From contig CAXAMN010003069.1 of assembly GCA_963970005.1 (NCBI GenBank), positions 105,857-169,856 on the forward strand: 64,000 nt of DNA, in the 5' to 3' direction. Positions 53,850-64,000 of this stretch are shown piece after piece. The stretch is from Durusdinium trenchii (Eukaryota > Sar > Dinophyceae > Suessiales > Symbiodiniaceae). Made by a program: the position numbers and the translations under genes. Position 1 is the first letter of the stretch, and every line of letters begins with the position of its first letter. The notes beneath the pieces are model-generated. The model was not told where the DNA came from. It did no database searches and saw only the letters and a program-made list of their open reading frames with translations.

Positions 53850-55080
53850 TCAATGAGTAACATCTGACCTAGGTTCACAAATGGAAAAAGAACTGCAGCA
53901 GTGACGACGACGAGGACGACGAGATACAAACAAGAACTGCAGCCCAGTCCACACACATTTTATGACTTTGTCTCTACCATGAAGTATAAACATTAATAAC
54001 AACAAAACATCGAAGAACAACCGACGGGTTCGAAAAAAAGAATATATGTGTTTGACCGTTTTCATGAGGAAACTTCCTTTGCTTTGTCGTTGCACATGGA
54101 ACTGTTTGCAAGGCGGCATTTAACCATGCCAAGTCACTTTGACTTGGATACTTTTTGGACTTCTGGAACGTTCCAAGCGCATCGTTGAGCTCCCACGACG
54201 AATTGAAGGACTACTGGAAGCTGGCACATGAGGTTTCAGGCGAGGCGATGGTGGCAACATCGAATCAAGAGTAGTACTGTAGCCATTGTCTTCGCTCTTA
54301 GCCTTCCCAATTCAGACAAGGGGGTGCTATGTTTATGTAGAGAAAGGGTGGGTCGGCTGGCAACACTGCAAGCTATGTCAGAACTACCCACACGTGGTCA
54401 TGGCCTGTAAATGCAAAATATCTTCAAGGCTGCTGGATCATGTCATGCGCTGCCACTCCATCCTCGGCCCAGATTTTCACTCTGCAGTTCTTGGGCCAAA
54501 TCACAGCTGACTGGCCGTTGAAATGAAGGTGACATGCTTGGCATTCCGTCAACGAGGATTGAGAACATGGGTCCTGACATGTCCTGACGATTGGACTATA
54601 TATATATGCTACTATAGGTTTGGGTGAGCTAGCAGCTACTGTAGATCCAAGCAACTCGTCTTGAAGGATCGCATCGGCATGATTCCCCCATGCGTGAGGC
54701 GACCCCTTTTTTGGAGTACTGTTTCAGTACTCTTCACCCGCTGAATCCAGGCCACCTTGGACCCGATGGCTGGGGAACAAGATGGAACAAGCGGCTGACG
54801 GCATGACAGGTAAGTTGTGGGGAGGATATGAAGGAAGGATAAGAAAAAGAGGACAAAATGTGATGAGATGGATAGAAGAAAATGAGATGGTGGCACGAGA
54901 GACTAGGTGAACATGAGAGGAGAGGAGACAAAAAAATAGCACAGTAAACAAATGTGCTGACGTGATGAAGGTGAAGCTGATCGATGCTGCGGGAAGAACT
55001 GCATTTGCGGACAGAGGAAGCTGCGAGATCCCAGGTCTTAACAAACAGAGTCAATCCTGAGTGGGTGAAGTGAGGGTTGG
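53850..55080. other. Little coding signal
   Basis: One minus segment, 54424-54560, reads TECQACHLHFNGQSAVIW and NCRVKIWAEDGVAAHDMIQQ and may be an exon. The rest shows GA-rich low-complexity sequence at 54820-54960 and nothing else that I can support. Confidence 0.35.
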
Positions 55081-55099
55081 TCTCATCACGCTATGATGC

Positions 55100-55890
55100 T
55101 TTGAGGTGCAACATGGTGAAGACGGTCCACAGTCTTACTCCGCAGGTGGGACGGATTTCAGCTGGCACACATTTTTCACTGGAGTCTCTGAAGCGTGCGC
55201 CATTTTTGACGACTTTGCCACTAGCCCGCTGAGCAGCACAGTCACTGAACAACACAAGGGTCGGGAGAGTGCTCCTCTGAAACCCGGAAAGCAGCAAATT
55301 AACACAAGCTTCATGGGCGTGCCAACAGTCAGTTTCCTGCCGAGACCACCCAAGTCTTGCGTCAGGCAAAGTGAATGCAAAGTGATCAGTCTTGTCTTGG
55401 TGCAAAGAGGATATATAACACATAAACGGACCCAAAAGGAGATGCTCAACACCACCCCCCAAGGCAAAGCCCTATTCACAAAAAACAACAACAATATCGG
55501 TGTATCGTGGTGTTGCTTGTGTTTAGCGGTGGCGGTGTTGAATGCATCAGCCAGTTGCTTGCACTGCGCAACAAAACCCTGCCATTTGGACAGGTCACGA
55601 CACACCACAGGATCTTGATTCGTTTGGGATTTGGAGGACCAGGTGTCCACAAAGCTCGGTGAAGTCCGGGCAGAAAGGCTGATTTGAGTAAATCACCGTG
55701 CCACCCACTACAACTAAACTTGTTGTTGGCTGTTGGTGAAGCATCATCTTTCTGCTGCCCCTTAAAGGGTATTTGACAATGCTTGGTGGTTTATGTGGGT
55801 AATCGGCACAGTCCTTTCTGCCTCCGAGGCTTTGGCTCTCTTCATCACCGGCTGCGTCTTCCAGCCTGGCTCCTGGATCGAGCATTCACG
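55100..55890 (-). pseudogene. Orphan 5' segment of a third zinc-finger gene copy
   Basis: The minus strand reads LTQDLGGLGRKLTVGTPMKL near 55390-55310, parallel to LMQVFGGLGTQLSVGTPKKL at 58960-58885. Flanking words also match (TGTGGACACCTGGT, the ADAFNT/ADRFNT region, and a GCGTCTTCCA(G/A)CC(T/C)GGCTCCTG word at 55850 and 59330). No zinc-finger exon follows between 55.1 and 53.2 kb. It therefore looks like the start of a copy whose 3' part is missing. Confidence 0.45.
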
Positions 55891-56301
55891 ATCGATGCCG
55901 CGATGCCGCGAGAGTATAGCGAAGGGCTCCAAGAAATGCAAGTGCGCGAATGCTCACTCCGAGTGTCCATGCACAGTACACGCGCGTTCCCTCCCCCTGT
56001 ACTGGCTTCAACCAAAGATGGAGAAAAAAAAACTCTGGACTTGTCACGATATGTCACAGCAGTCCTCGTCCCATCTGTGACGTTGTGCCCAATAATTTTG
56101 CCCAATACGGCTGCTGACAAGTACAAAGATGGTTATACAAATCCTGTACAACATGGCGGAATGCAAACACCGCTCTTAGTATCGGGATCCAAGGAAAATC
56201 ATGCACTAGGCTGGCGCAGGTGCAAGAACTTCACCCTCTAGGCCGGGCGTGTTGACTGGAGAGAATATGCTGTCCCCTCCAAGTGGTTGGACACGCACAA
56301 C

Positions 56302-57705
56302 CTACAGGGACACAACAACATCTTGACCCACTGTTCGGACATTGAAGGCAAGGTTGTCCAAGAGCCCTTTGACGAAATTGCGGGCGAAAGGATGTTTTGC
56401 CGCCTCCTCCTGCAAGAGCCTGTGCCTGCCGCCATGGACGTGGGCAAAGACCGGTCCATAGTCTGCATGGGTGCAACAAGGTATATTAGGATATATAATA
56501 GCAAAAGGATGCCAACATTTGAGAAAGAATAACAGCTCATGAAAACTCTATCAGAACGCTTCATGCATCTGCGCCTGTCATCTTCATCTGGCACTAGGAA
56601 GTGCTCAAAAATTGTCTGCTTCATTGCATCGCGCTTGGCCCTCCTTGGGCGCACATAGTCTTCCGGCTTCGGATGATGTCGAAGATGGGCAAAATCACCT
56701 CGGTCACTACGCTGAAAGAGACGCAGAGCGAAGCTTGTTGAACTCTCAGTCTCACGGCGTAGGCCGAATCGACGGAATGGGACAAAGCAGTTTCGGCAAG
56801 ATGAGGTACAGCAGAACTTTTTGAGGTTCATTGAGGATGACAATGCGAGGTGACGTCGGATCTTGCTGTGCTCCAGGACTGGCATGAAATGCACTGAAAT
56901 TAAAGCAGCTCACGTCAAGAGTTGAAAGGAAGGGACAGAGTGAGAAAGAGAAGGTAGTATGCCCCTCCCGCACTAGCGATACCATAGCATTTCCCAGGTC
57001 AGCCACTACTGTATGAGCCGCTGATACATTGCAGAGCAGTATGCATTAGCCAAATTGCTAGGTGCTGTGCTTTGCGGCCAGGGCATGGCCGTGCATGCTA
57101 GTGAAAATAACTATATATTCTTTTTCAATTGATCCTTCATGTATCCTGCTGCTGAAATTCTCCCATAGAGTCTGAAATGTGGTGCCCGAGTGCCCTGCTA
57201 TCTACGGAACTCACGCTCCCAAAGACGCCGTGGGCTGCTACAAATGTCCATGTTTTGTGAAGGGTGGGGTGCCGACCTTCAGCATGCCCCTCCGGTCTAC
57301 TGGAAAGGTCAGGGAGGGGGAGGAGGGAGATGAGATGAGGCTCAATAATATTTCAATAACTAACAGTAAGACGGTAAGCTAAGCAGTTAAGCCTATGAAC
57401 ACATGAGTGTTACCCTAATGAGCTAAGTTGAGTTTCCAGCGGGGAGCAGGGGAACTGACCAAGCGGGGGGTTAAGGAACTCTTTTCCTCTTAGGAAAAAA
57501 CCGCTCTTGTCACCATTTCTGTGCAATCTTAAAATCTAAGTTGAGCTCTTGAGCAAGTGGAAAAGCATACAACATAAACAAGTGTTCGTCTTATCTTGCA
57601 TATGCCAAACTTTGGAACGCCCACCCAGTCACAGTTCGCCCTGGCGCAACCACGAGCTGAGACCCAGAAAATGCAAGGTGTACAGGATCCACTTTGGATG
57701 CCACC
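56302..57705 (-). CDS. CCCH-like zinc-finger protein, copy 1 (one Cys lost)
   Basis: Exon 57633-57705 reads GIQSGSCTPCIFWVSARGC, then ARAN and a split Cys codon. The intron starts GTGACT at 57632. Exon from 56698 reads DFAHLRHHPKPEDYVRPRRA, then KRDAMKQTIFEHFLVPDEDD. The last exon 56425-56302 reads RHRLLQEEAAKHPFARNFV, then GLLDNLAFNVRTVGQDVV and stop TAG. The pattern C-x2-C...GC-x4-C-x2-(C)H is a dinoflagellate-type CCCH finger that probably binds RNA. The Cys expected in D-F-C-H is Ala here, so zinc binding may be impaired. Upstream exons may reach 59.2 kb (GGLGTQLSVGTPKKLA at 58.9 kb). The paralogue is at 61.2-61.7 kb. Confidence 0.65.
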
Positions 57706-58069
57706 TACATCCCTGGCCTGCACTGGCTCCTGGGTCGTGATGGGACGTTGATGTATATATATATATATATCTATATCTATATCTATGTGTGCGTGCATTA
57801 TATACAGTATATAACTGCAATTATTCTCCCGATACAGGACATGAGCACTAGACTCACTAAACCCCCCAAACAAGCTCTTTGAATCAATCCTTCCAGGCCA
57901 TTGGCTACAGAAACCCGGCAGTGTTGTTCTCCTAATTGACGCCAAATATGGTGGTGCGAATCAGCTTATTAGTGGCACTCGAGAGGTATCTTCCAATGGT
58001 GCAGTGTCCTTCTAGGTGGCAACTTAACTGGAACCCGAAACGGCACGTCCAAAAAATGTTTTCTACTTA

Positions 58070-58425
58070 GGTGGCCTGGCAAATTAATGACTTTCTTCAG
58101 CTAATGATGTTTCTTGTCATCGCAATTATCATGGCATTGAAAGTCTGGTATCTTCTCACAGGACCTACAAAGTATATACCTTTTAGAGAGGCACTTCCTC
58201 CAACTAGCACAACTTCCTCAGTAAATGCGCAACCTCGAGCACTTGTCAAACACTCAGGTGTCCTCACTCATGCTGCTGGCTTTCGTCATGGTTGGCTTCA
58301 TCTATCAGAATGCCCAAGTTCAAGCAATCCTGATTCTGCTTGACAGAGGGCAAGTGTATTGGAGCAAAACGCTTTGGGCCAGAAGGGTGAGCGTACAACG
58401 GTCTGGAGTGGATACCACGCAATAG
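58070..58425 (+). other. Plus-strand hydrophobic open segments
   Basis: 58075-58165 reads FLQLMMFLVIAIIMALKVWY and 58255-58345, in another frame, reads SLMLLAFVMVGFIYQNAQ and VQAILILLDRGQVYW. Both would be membrane helices. They lie in what should be an intron of the minus-strand zinc-finger gene. They may be a decayed membrane-protein fragment or chance. Confidence 0.2.
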
Positions 58426-58879
58426 TGGGATTGCTAAAGTTGAGAAGGAATGTCATAATCATAGGGCAACACCCACCATATGTCCATTACAGTATATATA
58501 TATATATGCAAAGAAGGTTGCCTTGAAATAGCAAAGGTTTGCTCAAGATTCTACAGTTGGACTCCAACATTGTGGCAATTGAGGCTTTGTCTTCTATCTG
58601 AATCATACACAAACAGGGTCCCGCAAAAACAATGGGTGTGACATGATGCTTTGTCAAGTCTTAATTACTTGGAGGGCCCTGAATTCAGTGGACAAGAAAA
58701 TACCATGCAAAAAGCATGTACAAGTTGTCTACAGTGATCACACCAACTACCCTCCCTGTTTTCAACCACACCCGCAGAAGAGCCAGCAAGTGCAGCTGAG
58801 CTGGCAGCACCAGTGGTGCAGGCCAGAGTCGGCCAGGTCGGGAATTGCTGAACCCAACACAAACAACACAGTACGCAGT

Positions 58880-59220
58880 GCAAGTTTCTTGGGCGTGCCA
58901 ACGGACAGTTGCGTGCCGAGACCACCAAAGACTTGCATCAGCTCAAGTGGACGCAAATGGGTCCAAGTCGATTAAAAAGAGTTTCAGGAAACCAATGCCC
59001 ATGGCAAGATGTGGAATTCTGCACCACAAGGTGACTGCCGAAAAAGATGCAGTATATAGTAAAAGAGCACATGCAACATGTAGCAAATGATTGGTGGGTA
59101 TGTTGGTGTTGAATCGGTCAGCCACGGGCTACACCACGATCCGCGGTACAGATTTCTCTTGCTATTCATGAAGCTTGCTTGAAACTTGAAACGCAAAGAA
59201 CCAGGTGTCCACACAGCTCT
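58880..59220 (-). CDS. Probable upstream exon(s) of zinc-finger copy 1
   Basis: 58885-58945 reads VFGGLGTQLSVGTPKKLA after a GCAAG acceptor-like site. An LSVGTP-type phrase typically precedes the finger in this family. It matches 55.3 kb in sequence and order. The segment at 59060-59220 shares words with 55.55-55.65 kb but has stops in the compared frame, so exon limits are open. Confidence 0.4.
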
Positions 59221-59719
59221 TGATGAACTTCCAGCAAGAGGGTACCATACAACTTATACGCCAATGATTCTATAATCGTCCCCACTTATATACAGTAATT
59301 GTTTAGCTCTGTTCATCAATAAGGCAGCGTCTTCCAAGCCCGGCTCCTGCATCAGGGTAGGCGGTCATTGTTCAACATGAAAATTGATGTCAACTGATTC
59401 CAGTCAAAAGGCTTAAAATTAAGCATGCATAAAACTGTTGTTCATTCATTCGTGTCCATTGGAGGTGTGCGGTGTGCTCGAATTGTGTCAGGCAACCAGA
59501 TGGCGACTGGTGTCGCCTCTTGCCTAAGCAATCCCAAGCAGGTTCGGCCCCAGGCCTGTTCGGGCGTTCGTTCTCCCCCCCTCTCTCTCTGTCATATCTG
59601 CCATGCTCATCTCGCTGTGTTGGCTCTACGGTCCGAGACCTTGAGCATCCTTTGAGCATCAATGACCTTCCTCCATTGCTATTCGGTTGGAGGCCACCGC
59701 TAGCAACTCGGAAGCTGTA

Positions 59720-59770
59720 GTGCTGAAAAGAGAAAAAGAGAGAGAGAGAGAGAGAAAGAGAAGAAAAAAT
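59720..59770. repeat. GA-rich microsatellite
   Basis: An (AG)n/(GAAA)n run with a CT counterpart at 59577-59592 flanks simple sequence. Confidence 0.7.
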
Positions 59771-60658
59771 GAGAAAACATCTGCGAACATCAACAAAACA
59801 TGGGCCGACGGGAGCATCCATGAGCTGATGATCGACAGCCGTGCAGCACATGCTTCTCCATCATTTTGCGGGGCATCATTCCGATTGCATTCAAGCAAAT
59901 GTTGGCTAAAGATGAAACACCTCAAGCCTTAGCAACTAAGTAGATGCAACTAGCAATGGGACCACTTTAGGAGAAAGGCTCTTAGCAAATCTCTGCCTCT
60001 TGGCTTCGCGAAATGCCGCAAGTTCTACTGGTCGCGTGCTATCCCTTACACTTTCTTTCAAGATGGAGTCAACTTGGCATCAACTTAGAGTTTTTGCATC
60101 GATAAAGCATGTCATCTCCTGGCACCTTGGTGATTTATATACTGTTGCGTGTCCATTATCATCGGTGTGCAGGACTTCAAGGGAGCTGGCTAAGGGTGTC
60201 TATGTGTGTGTGTGTTATCATCCTGCCACAGCAAAAGGGCAGAAAGACATCTTGCAGCTTTATGTGCATCTCTTTCCCTGGGTTTCTTCTCACTCTCCCT
60301 CCGTCTTACTTACTCCTTCATTGCTTCTCTGCTCACTTCTGGAGATCCAGTACTACGGCTTCAATATAGGTCGTTCAACAAGCCTCAATCAACACCACAT
60401 GGAGTGGCCTGATCACCACACCTAGCTGTATCCTTTCAATCGCACAGTATGCGCAAGTACATGGCACTCCAATTCCAGGAACGACTGAAGCTCACAATGG
60501 AGAATGCGCTCAAACTGAGTAAAGAGATGACAGAGAGGCATGTAAAACATGTAACGACCTGTCATACTGCTGGGCGCAGTATGCTTCATGTTGCAAAGGT
60601 GATGTATTGGGAACCTAGATGCACTCTAGGGTTATTCCTAAGGACCTTGTTTTAAGAA

Positions 60659-60704
60659 AACACCACCACCACCACCACCACCACCACAACAACAACAACA
60701 ACCA
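60659..60704. repeat. CAC and AAC triplet microsatellite
   Basis: (CAC)9 is followed by (AAC)5. It is followed at 60738-60765 by a TACGTACG-rich segment. Confidence 0.85.
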
Positions 60705-61157
60705 GAACAAGATAAAATTTTGTTCCAATCAGCACTATATGTACGCACGATTACGTACGTATGTAAGCAAAACTGGGCACAAATTAGAACTGAAAAAAAA
60801 AGCAGGGGTTTCCCGGTTAATATGCACAGCCTTGGCTTCCTCAGAGTAAGTTTCAAAAGATCGGTCCTTCTTCTCACATCGGCAGGCTGGTGGGCAGTAG
60901 TGAACGCTAGCCGCCAGTAAGTGAAGCACTGGACCAGACATCCATATACTGTACACGGGTGATTAAGAAAACTGCTCACTCGCTCGAGGGAGTGGAGGCT
61001 GAAGGCCCCTATTGCGTGTTTACTTGAAATCAATCACTGGTCTGGCATGCAAACCCAACAGCTCCTCAGACCAGTTCTCTGGGACTGTGGGAATCGGAAC
61101 AAAACCAAGCTCGTCCGTCGGTCGGGCGAGTTCGGAGAACTCGACTAAACAGGCGAC

Positions 61158-61740
61158 CTACAAGGACACAACAAAATCTTGACCCACTATTCGGACATTA
61201 AAAGCCGGGTTGTCCAAGAGCCCTTTGACAAAGTTGCGAGCGAAGGGATGTTTTGCAGCCTCCTCCTGCAAGAGCCTGTGCCTGACGTGGACTTGGAACG
61301 ACTGGCATTGCAAGTGGCAAGCCCACCGTTGGCCGAAAGAATCTTTGTAAAGAATCATGCTCATACATGTTCATACTTCTTCCGTTGTGCCTCTCACGTT
61401 CATCCTGGATTAGAAAGTACTCGAAGATCTGCTGCTTGATGGCGTCTCGCTTCGCCCTCCTGGGGCGTTCATTGCCCTCCGGCTTTCGATGATGGAGATG
61501 GCAGAAATCACCTGGGCTAAATCATTTTTCTGTTTGAGTAAAACATCGACAAAAAATCGCTAGAATCACTCAGAATAATCTTGCGAACCGTCCCCCTTTG
61601 CAAGGAAATCGGGAAACCCGGGACAATGCCGATCAGTTACACCCCCCGTTTGTGCAGCCACGAGCTGAGGCCCAATAAATGCAAGGATTGCAAGTCCCGC
61701 CACAATTGGAAGGCACGTTCGGTGCAATGTCAACCGCATC
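61158..61740 (-). CDS. CCCH-like zinc-finger protein, copy 2 (all Cys present)
   Basis: Exon 61641-61740 starts after CCTGCAAG and reads DAVDIAPNVPSNCGGTCNPC, then IYWASARGCTNGG and a split Cys codon. The intron starts GTAACT. Exon from 61511 (after AGCCCAG) reads DFCHLHHRKPEGNERPRRA, then KRDAIKQQIFEYFLIQDERE. The last exon 61281-61158 reads RHRLLQEEAAKHPFARNFV, then GLLDNPAFNVRIVGQDFV and TAG. The zinc-binding set C, C, C, C and CH is complete, unlike copy 1. Introns are much shorter than in copy 1, where the corresponding gap is about 0.9 kb. Probably an RNA-binding regulatory protein. 5' exons were not found. Confidence 0.7.
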
Positions 61741-61898
61741 CTTGCAGGCCAGGCTTGTGCCCGACAAGATTGACGATCGAACAAGGCCGAACTCCCCTCA
61801 CTAAAGTGACTACCCATAGAAACACATCACTGATGGAGAATGCTCGTCATTCCTCACTTGGGCATGTGCTTGCAGTCCGCAAGCACACATGACGAGGT

Positions 61899-62125
61899 CA
61901 TGCAGATTTATTCAACTCCCATTTAGGGTGAAACAGCAAGAGGCAAGAGTAGTTAAAATCTGCTATCGGCATGTTGGCGAGCACCCGCCAGTCCTCACTT
62001 GGTCGACTTCCTTCTGCATGATCCCCATCCATCGGTTCGAAGCTCCCACAGTGATACGATAGTGCTTCAGAACAAGACATCCTCTGCAACGGGGCATGGG
62101 ACACTAATATGCAAAGGATTACCAT
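61899..62125 (-). CDS. Candidate terminal exon, hypothetical protein
   Basis: The minus frame reads CSEALSYHCGSFEPMDGD, SEDWRVLANMPIADFNYSCL and LLFHPKWELNKSA, then a stop. Composition is protein-like. It lies just upstream of zinc-finger copy 2 in minus-strand order and could belong to a separate gene. Confidence 0.35.
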
Positions 62126-62347
62126 ATATACATGTTTTCACTAGGGAATGTTGAGGGGTCTGGTCTGTTTTCTTCAGAGTAGCTCAAGATTCCAGCGGGC
62201 CAGTTGTTACAGCGACAAACGCTTGGGCCAACAGTGCAGGGCAGCCATACAACAAACTAAGTTCCAACCATGCACAGGCAGGAGTCTGCAAAGGTTCCGT
62301 CTATGCAGCTCGCTACTGCGCTCCCTGGCGCCATGAGCTTGGAGATT

Positions 62348-62731
62348 TCATGGGTGCAAGTGGCGGCCGCCTGCTTTCTCCTTCTGAAAGAGCCAGAAAC
62401 TATTGAGCCACCTCTTTAATTCCAAGGTGAATTCACAGGCGCAAAGACTTTGCAATTGGGAAGTTGCATCTTTGGCAAACTCATTGGACACTGGGAGACG
62501 ATCTCTTCTTATACAAGTCAACCCTGCCCAAATGCCCAAAAAAAGGCCGAGGCACTGCGAGTTCAAACTCTCTACAATGTACTTCAGCTTCTCCAGTTGA
62601 GCTTCAACGTCCAGCCAAATCTTAAGTGAAGCAGTCAAGCTTTCCAAAGTCAAAACCTCCAAGAAAAGCCACTGCATGGCCCTGCGCAGGTCCGAGATGA
62701 ACCACGAAATATAGCCCCAAACGACGTCCAC
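62348..62731 (-). CDS. Candidate exon, hypothetical helical/membrane protein
   Basis: The 127-codon minus frame reads AMQWLFLEVLTLESLTASLK, IWLDVEAQLEKLKYIVESLN and CLGLFLGIWAGLTCI. It is Leu/Trp-rich with amphipathic helices and one likely membrane segment. The family is not recognised. Confidence 0.4.
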   Translation of the reverse strand: MDVVWGYISWFISDLRRAMQWLFLEVLTLESLTASLKIWLDVEAQLEKLKYIVESLNSQCLGLFLGIWAGLTCIRRDRLPVSNEFAKDATSQLQSLCACEFTLELKRWLNSFWLFQKEKAGGRHLHP

Positions 62732-62849
62732 ACAATTAGGTCGTGAAACACTTGGTCATGATCCATAGCACCCTGGTACCCAACTACTATCCAAGTCATA
62801 CTTGGTGCTTCGATCGTCCCCAGAAGCGGTCCACAGGTGTTCAACCATG

Positions 62850-64000
62850 GTCACCTCAGAGAAAAGAATTAAAAACAAAACAAAAACAAGTTGAGTCACC
62901 ACGTCATTATCCATAAATGACACATAATCAAACCACTTCATTCACCATAAACAAACCATCAATAAACAATCAATAAACCATAAACAACTTCATAGAGAAA
63001 CCACAAGCAAAAGGCTGCATTAACCACAAGCAAACGATCAACCGAAACATTCCCGCAAATAGACCCATCAATCGACCACCACATTCACCACCTCATCACC
63101 ACCGTCCCCCACCATTGCACCGTCCGCACCTCCGCAGCGGACTGTCGCTTTGCAGGCTGCCAGGCCAACATGGGCAACAAAAAGTTGCACATCTGACGGC
63201 GGCCAAGCGCCTTGAGGAGTGGTCTGAACATGGGGTCTCACAATGGTATCACCATGGTACGACCATGGGTAAAATTGCATAACCATGGCATAATGAACGG
63301 TATAACTTAACACATTGACATGGGTATAAAATGGGAAAAAACAGCAGGTAGCCGCGGCACGACTGTTGTCTCCCGATGATACTTGTATGCACAGCTATAT
63401 CCTCTATATTAACACACACGCACACACACATCATACCGATATGCTGAGACGATGACCAAGTCGTGCAGTTTCTTCGCCAAGCCATGCGTAGAAGTCGATG
63501 GTGGAAGTCACCAAGAATTGGGTGCAACATCCATTGGGCCGCTTAGTTCCTGGATGTTCACCTACTTGGCCCACTTCAATATGGAGGTTGTAGTGAAACA
63601 CTGTGATAGAGAAGTCGGTTTAACAGCTATATAAAAACTGCTAGTAAAACACTATGAAAAAGAAATCAGCTAAAAATACCTGCACAATTTTTCTACCCGT
63701 ATTCAGCCGCCATCAATATGTATGTATAATCTCATGGTTCTTCCCCACCTGTCAGGTGAGGGTTGTTAGATCTTTATAGATAGTCTTCTTCTGCCTCCCT
63801 TCGTCATTCCACCACCCCAGACCTCAACAGCAAGCTCCAAGTCGCAGTGGGCAGCACCTCAAGTACCAGTACCGGACCTCAACTTCACACAGACCACAAA
63901 CACAACCCACAAACACACAAGCACAGCACACAACCACAACACACACAAACACAACACTTCGAACTTGGGTTTTCAGTTAGACTCGATTGCCACGATGGGA
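62850..64000. other. No recognisable gene
   Basis: Simple A/C-rich sequence dominates (AAACCATAAACAA-like words at 62940-63050 and CACAAACACA runs at 63890-63955). A CA run lies at 63413-63430. No exon can be supported. Confidence 0.5.

Noticed and set aside
1-64000. Spliced-leader relics marking retroposed genes
   Set aside because: I looked for the conserved end TTTTGGCTCAAG and its complement and found no convincing match by eye.
1-64000. tRNA, rRNA and CRISPR arrays
   Set aside because: No cloverleaf with paired A and B boxes, no rRNA core words and no regularly spaced repeats with unique spacers were seen.

Overview
The window looks like nuclear DNA of a dinoflagellate (Symbiodiniaceae-like); this is inferred from the sequence, with no database search. 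The reasons are: (i) short exons that only join into recognisable domains if some introns start with GA instead of GT and end AG followed by G, a known dinoflagellate habit; (ii) nearly all supported genes lie on the minus strand, as expected of unidirectional dinoflagellate gene blocks; (iii) a C-x2-C...GC...C-x2-CH zinc-finger family and RanBP2-type fingers; (iv) a gag / reverse transcriptase / methyltransferase / tyrosine-recombinase retroelement; (v) many TATA, CA and triplet microsatellites. Nothing suggests operons, ribosome binding sites or CRISPR.

Layout, left to right. 0-6 kb is repeat-rich with one possible terminal exon near 4.1 kb. 6.1-9.7 kb holds a minus-strand gene region with five RanBP2-type zinc fingers, two of them split by introns that start with GA. 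7.1-8.2 kb is an AT-rich island. 9.85-10.4 kb is a cluster of a modular repeat built on CTAGTAG that recurs at 14.9, 19.8, 24.6 and 33.2 kb. 11-14 kb has unassigned minus-strand exons. 18.5-20.7 kb is a transmembrane amino-acid transporter family gene (Aa_trans). 22.8-23.9 kb has exons including a possible cyclic-nucleotide-binding segment. 26.7-31.7 kb has scattered candidate exons. 32-34.2 kb is made of duplicated repeats.

35.2-51.2 kb is a minus-strand DIRS-like retroelement: a domain resembling the RNase H1 N-terminus, a gag-like protein, reverse transcriptase/RNase H, a cytosine-methyltransferase-like segment, a tyrosine recombinase, and a 3' ORF with membrane segments. Its reverse transcriptase is cut in two by about 9.24 kb of foreign DNA (39130-48372) flanked by a 9-bp direct repeat, GATTAATCA. 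The insert encodes a CENP-B/pogo-like DDE transposase followed by a Ulp1-type cysteine protease in three successive +1-shifted frames, plus a second, multi-exon gene of unknown function. This nested element is the most interesting object in the window.

51.3-53.1 kb is a minus-strand WD40-repeat gene, followed by a 500-bp triplet-repeat tract. 55-61.8 kb is a tandem duplication of a minus-strand CCCH-like zinc-finger gene; one copy has lost a conserved Cys, and an extra 5' segment lies outside the two complete copies. 62-64 kb holds weak candidate exons only. Intron-containing genes are given as spans with exon positions in the text. Exon edges are inferred from frame continuity and splice dinucleotides and may be off by a few bases.
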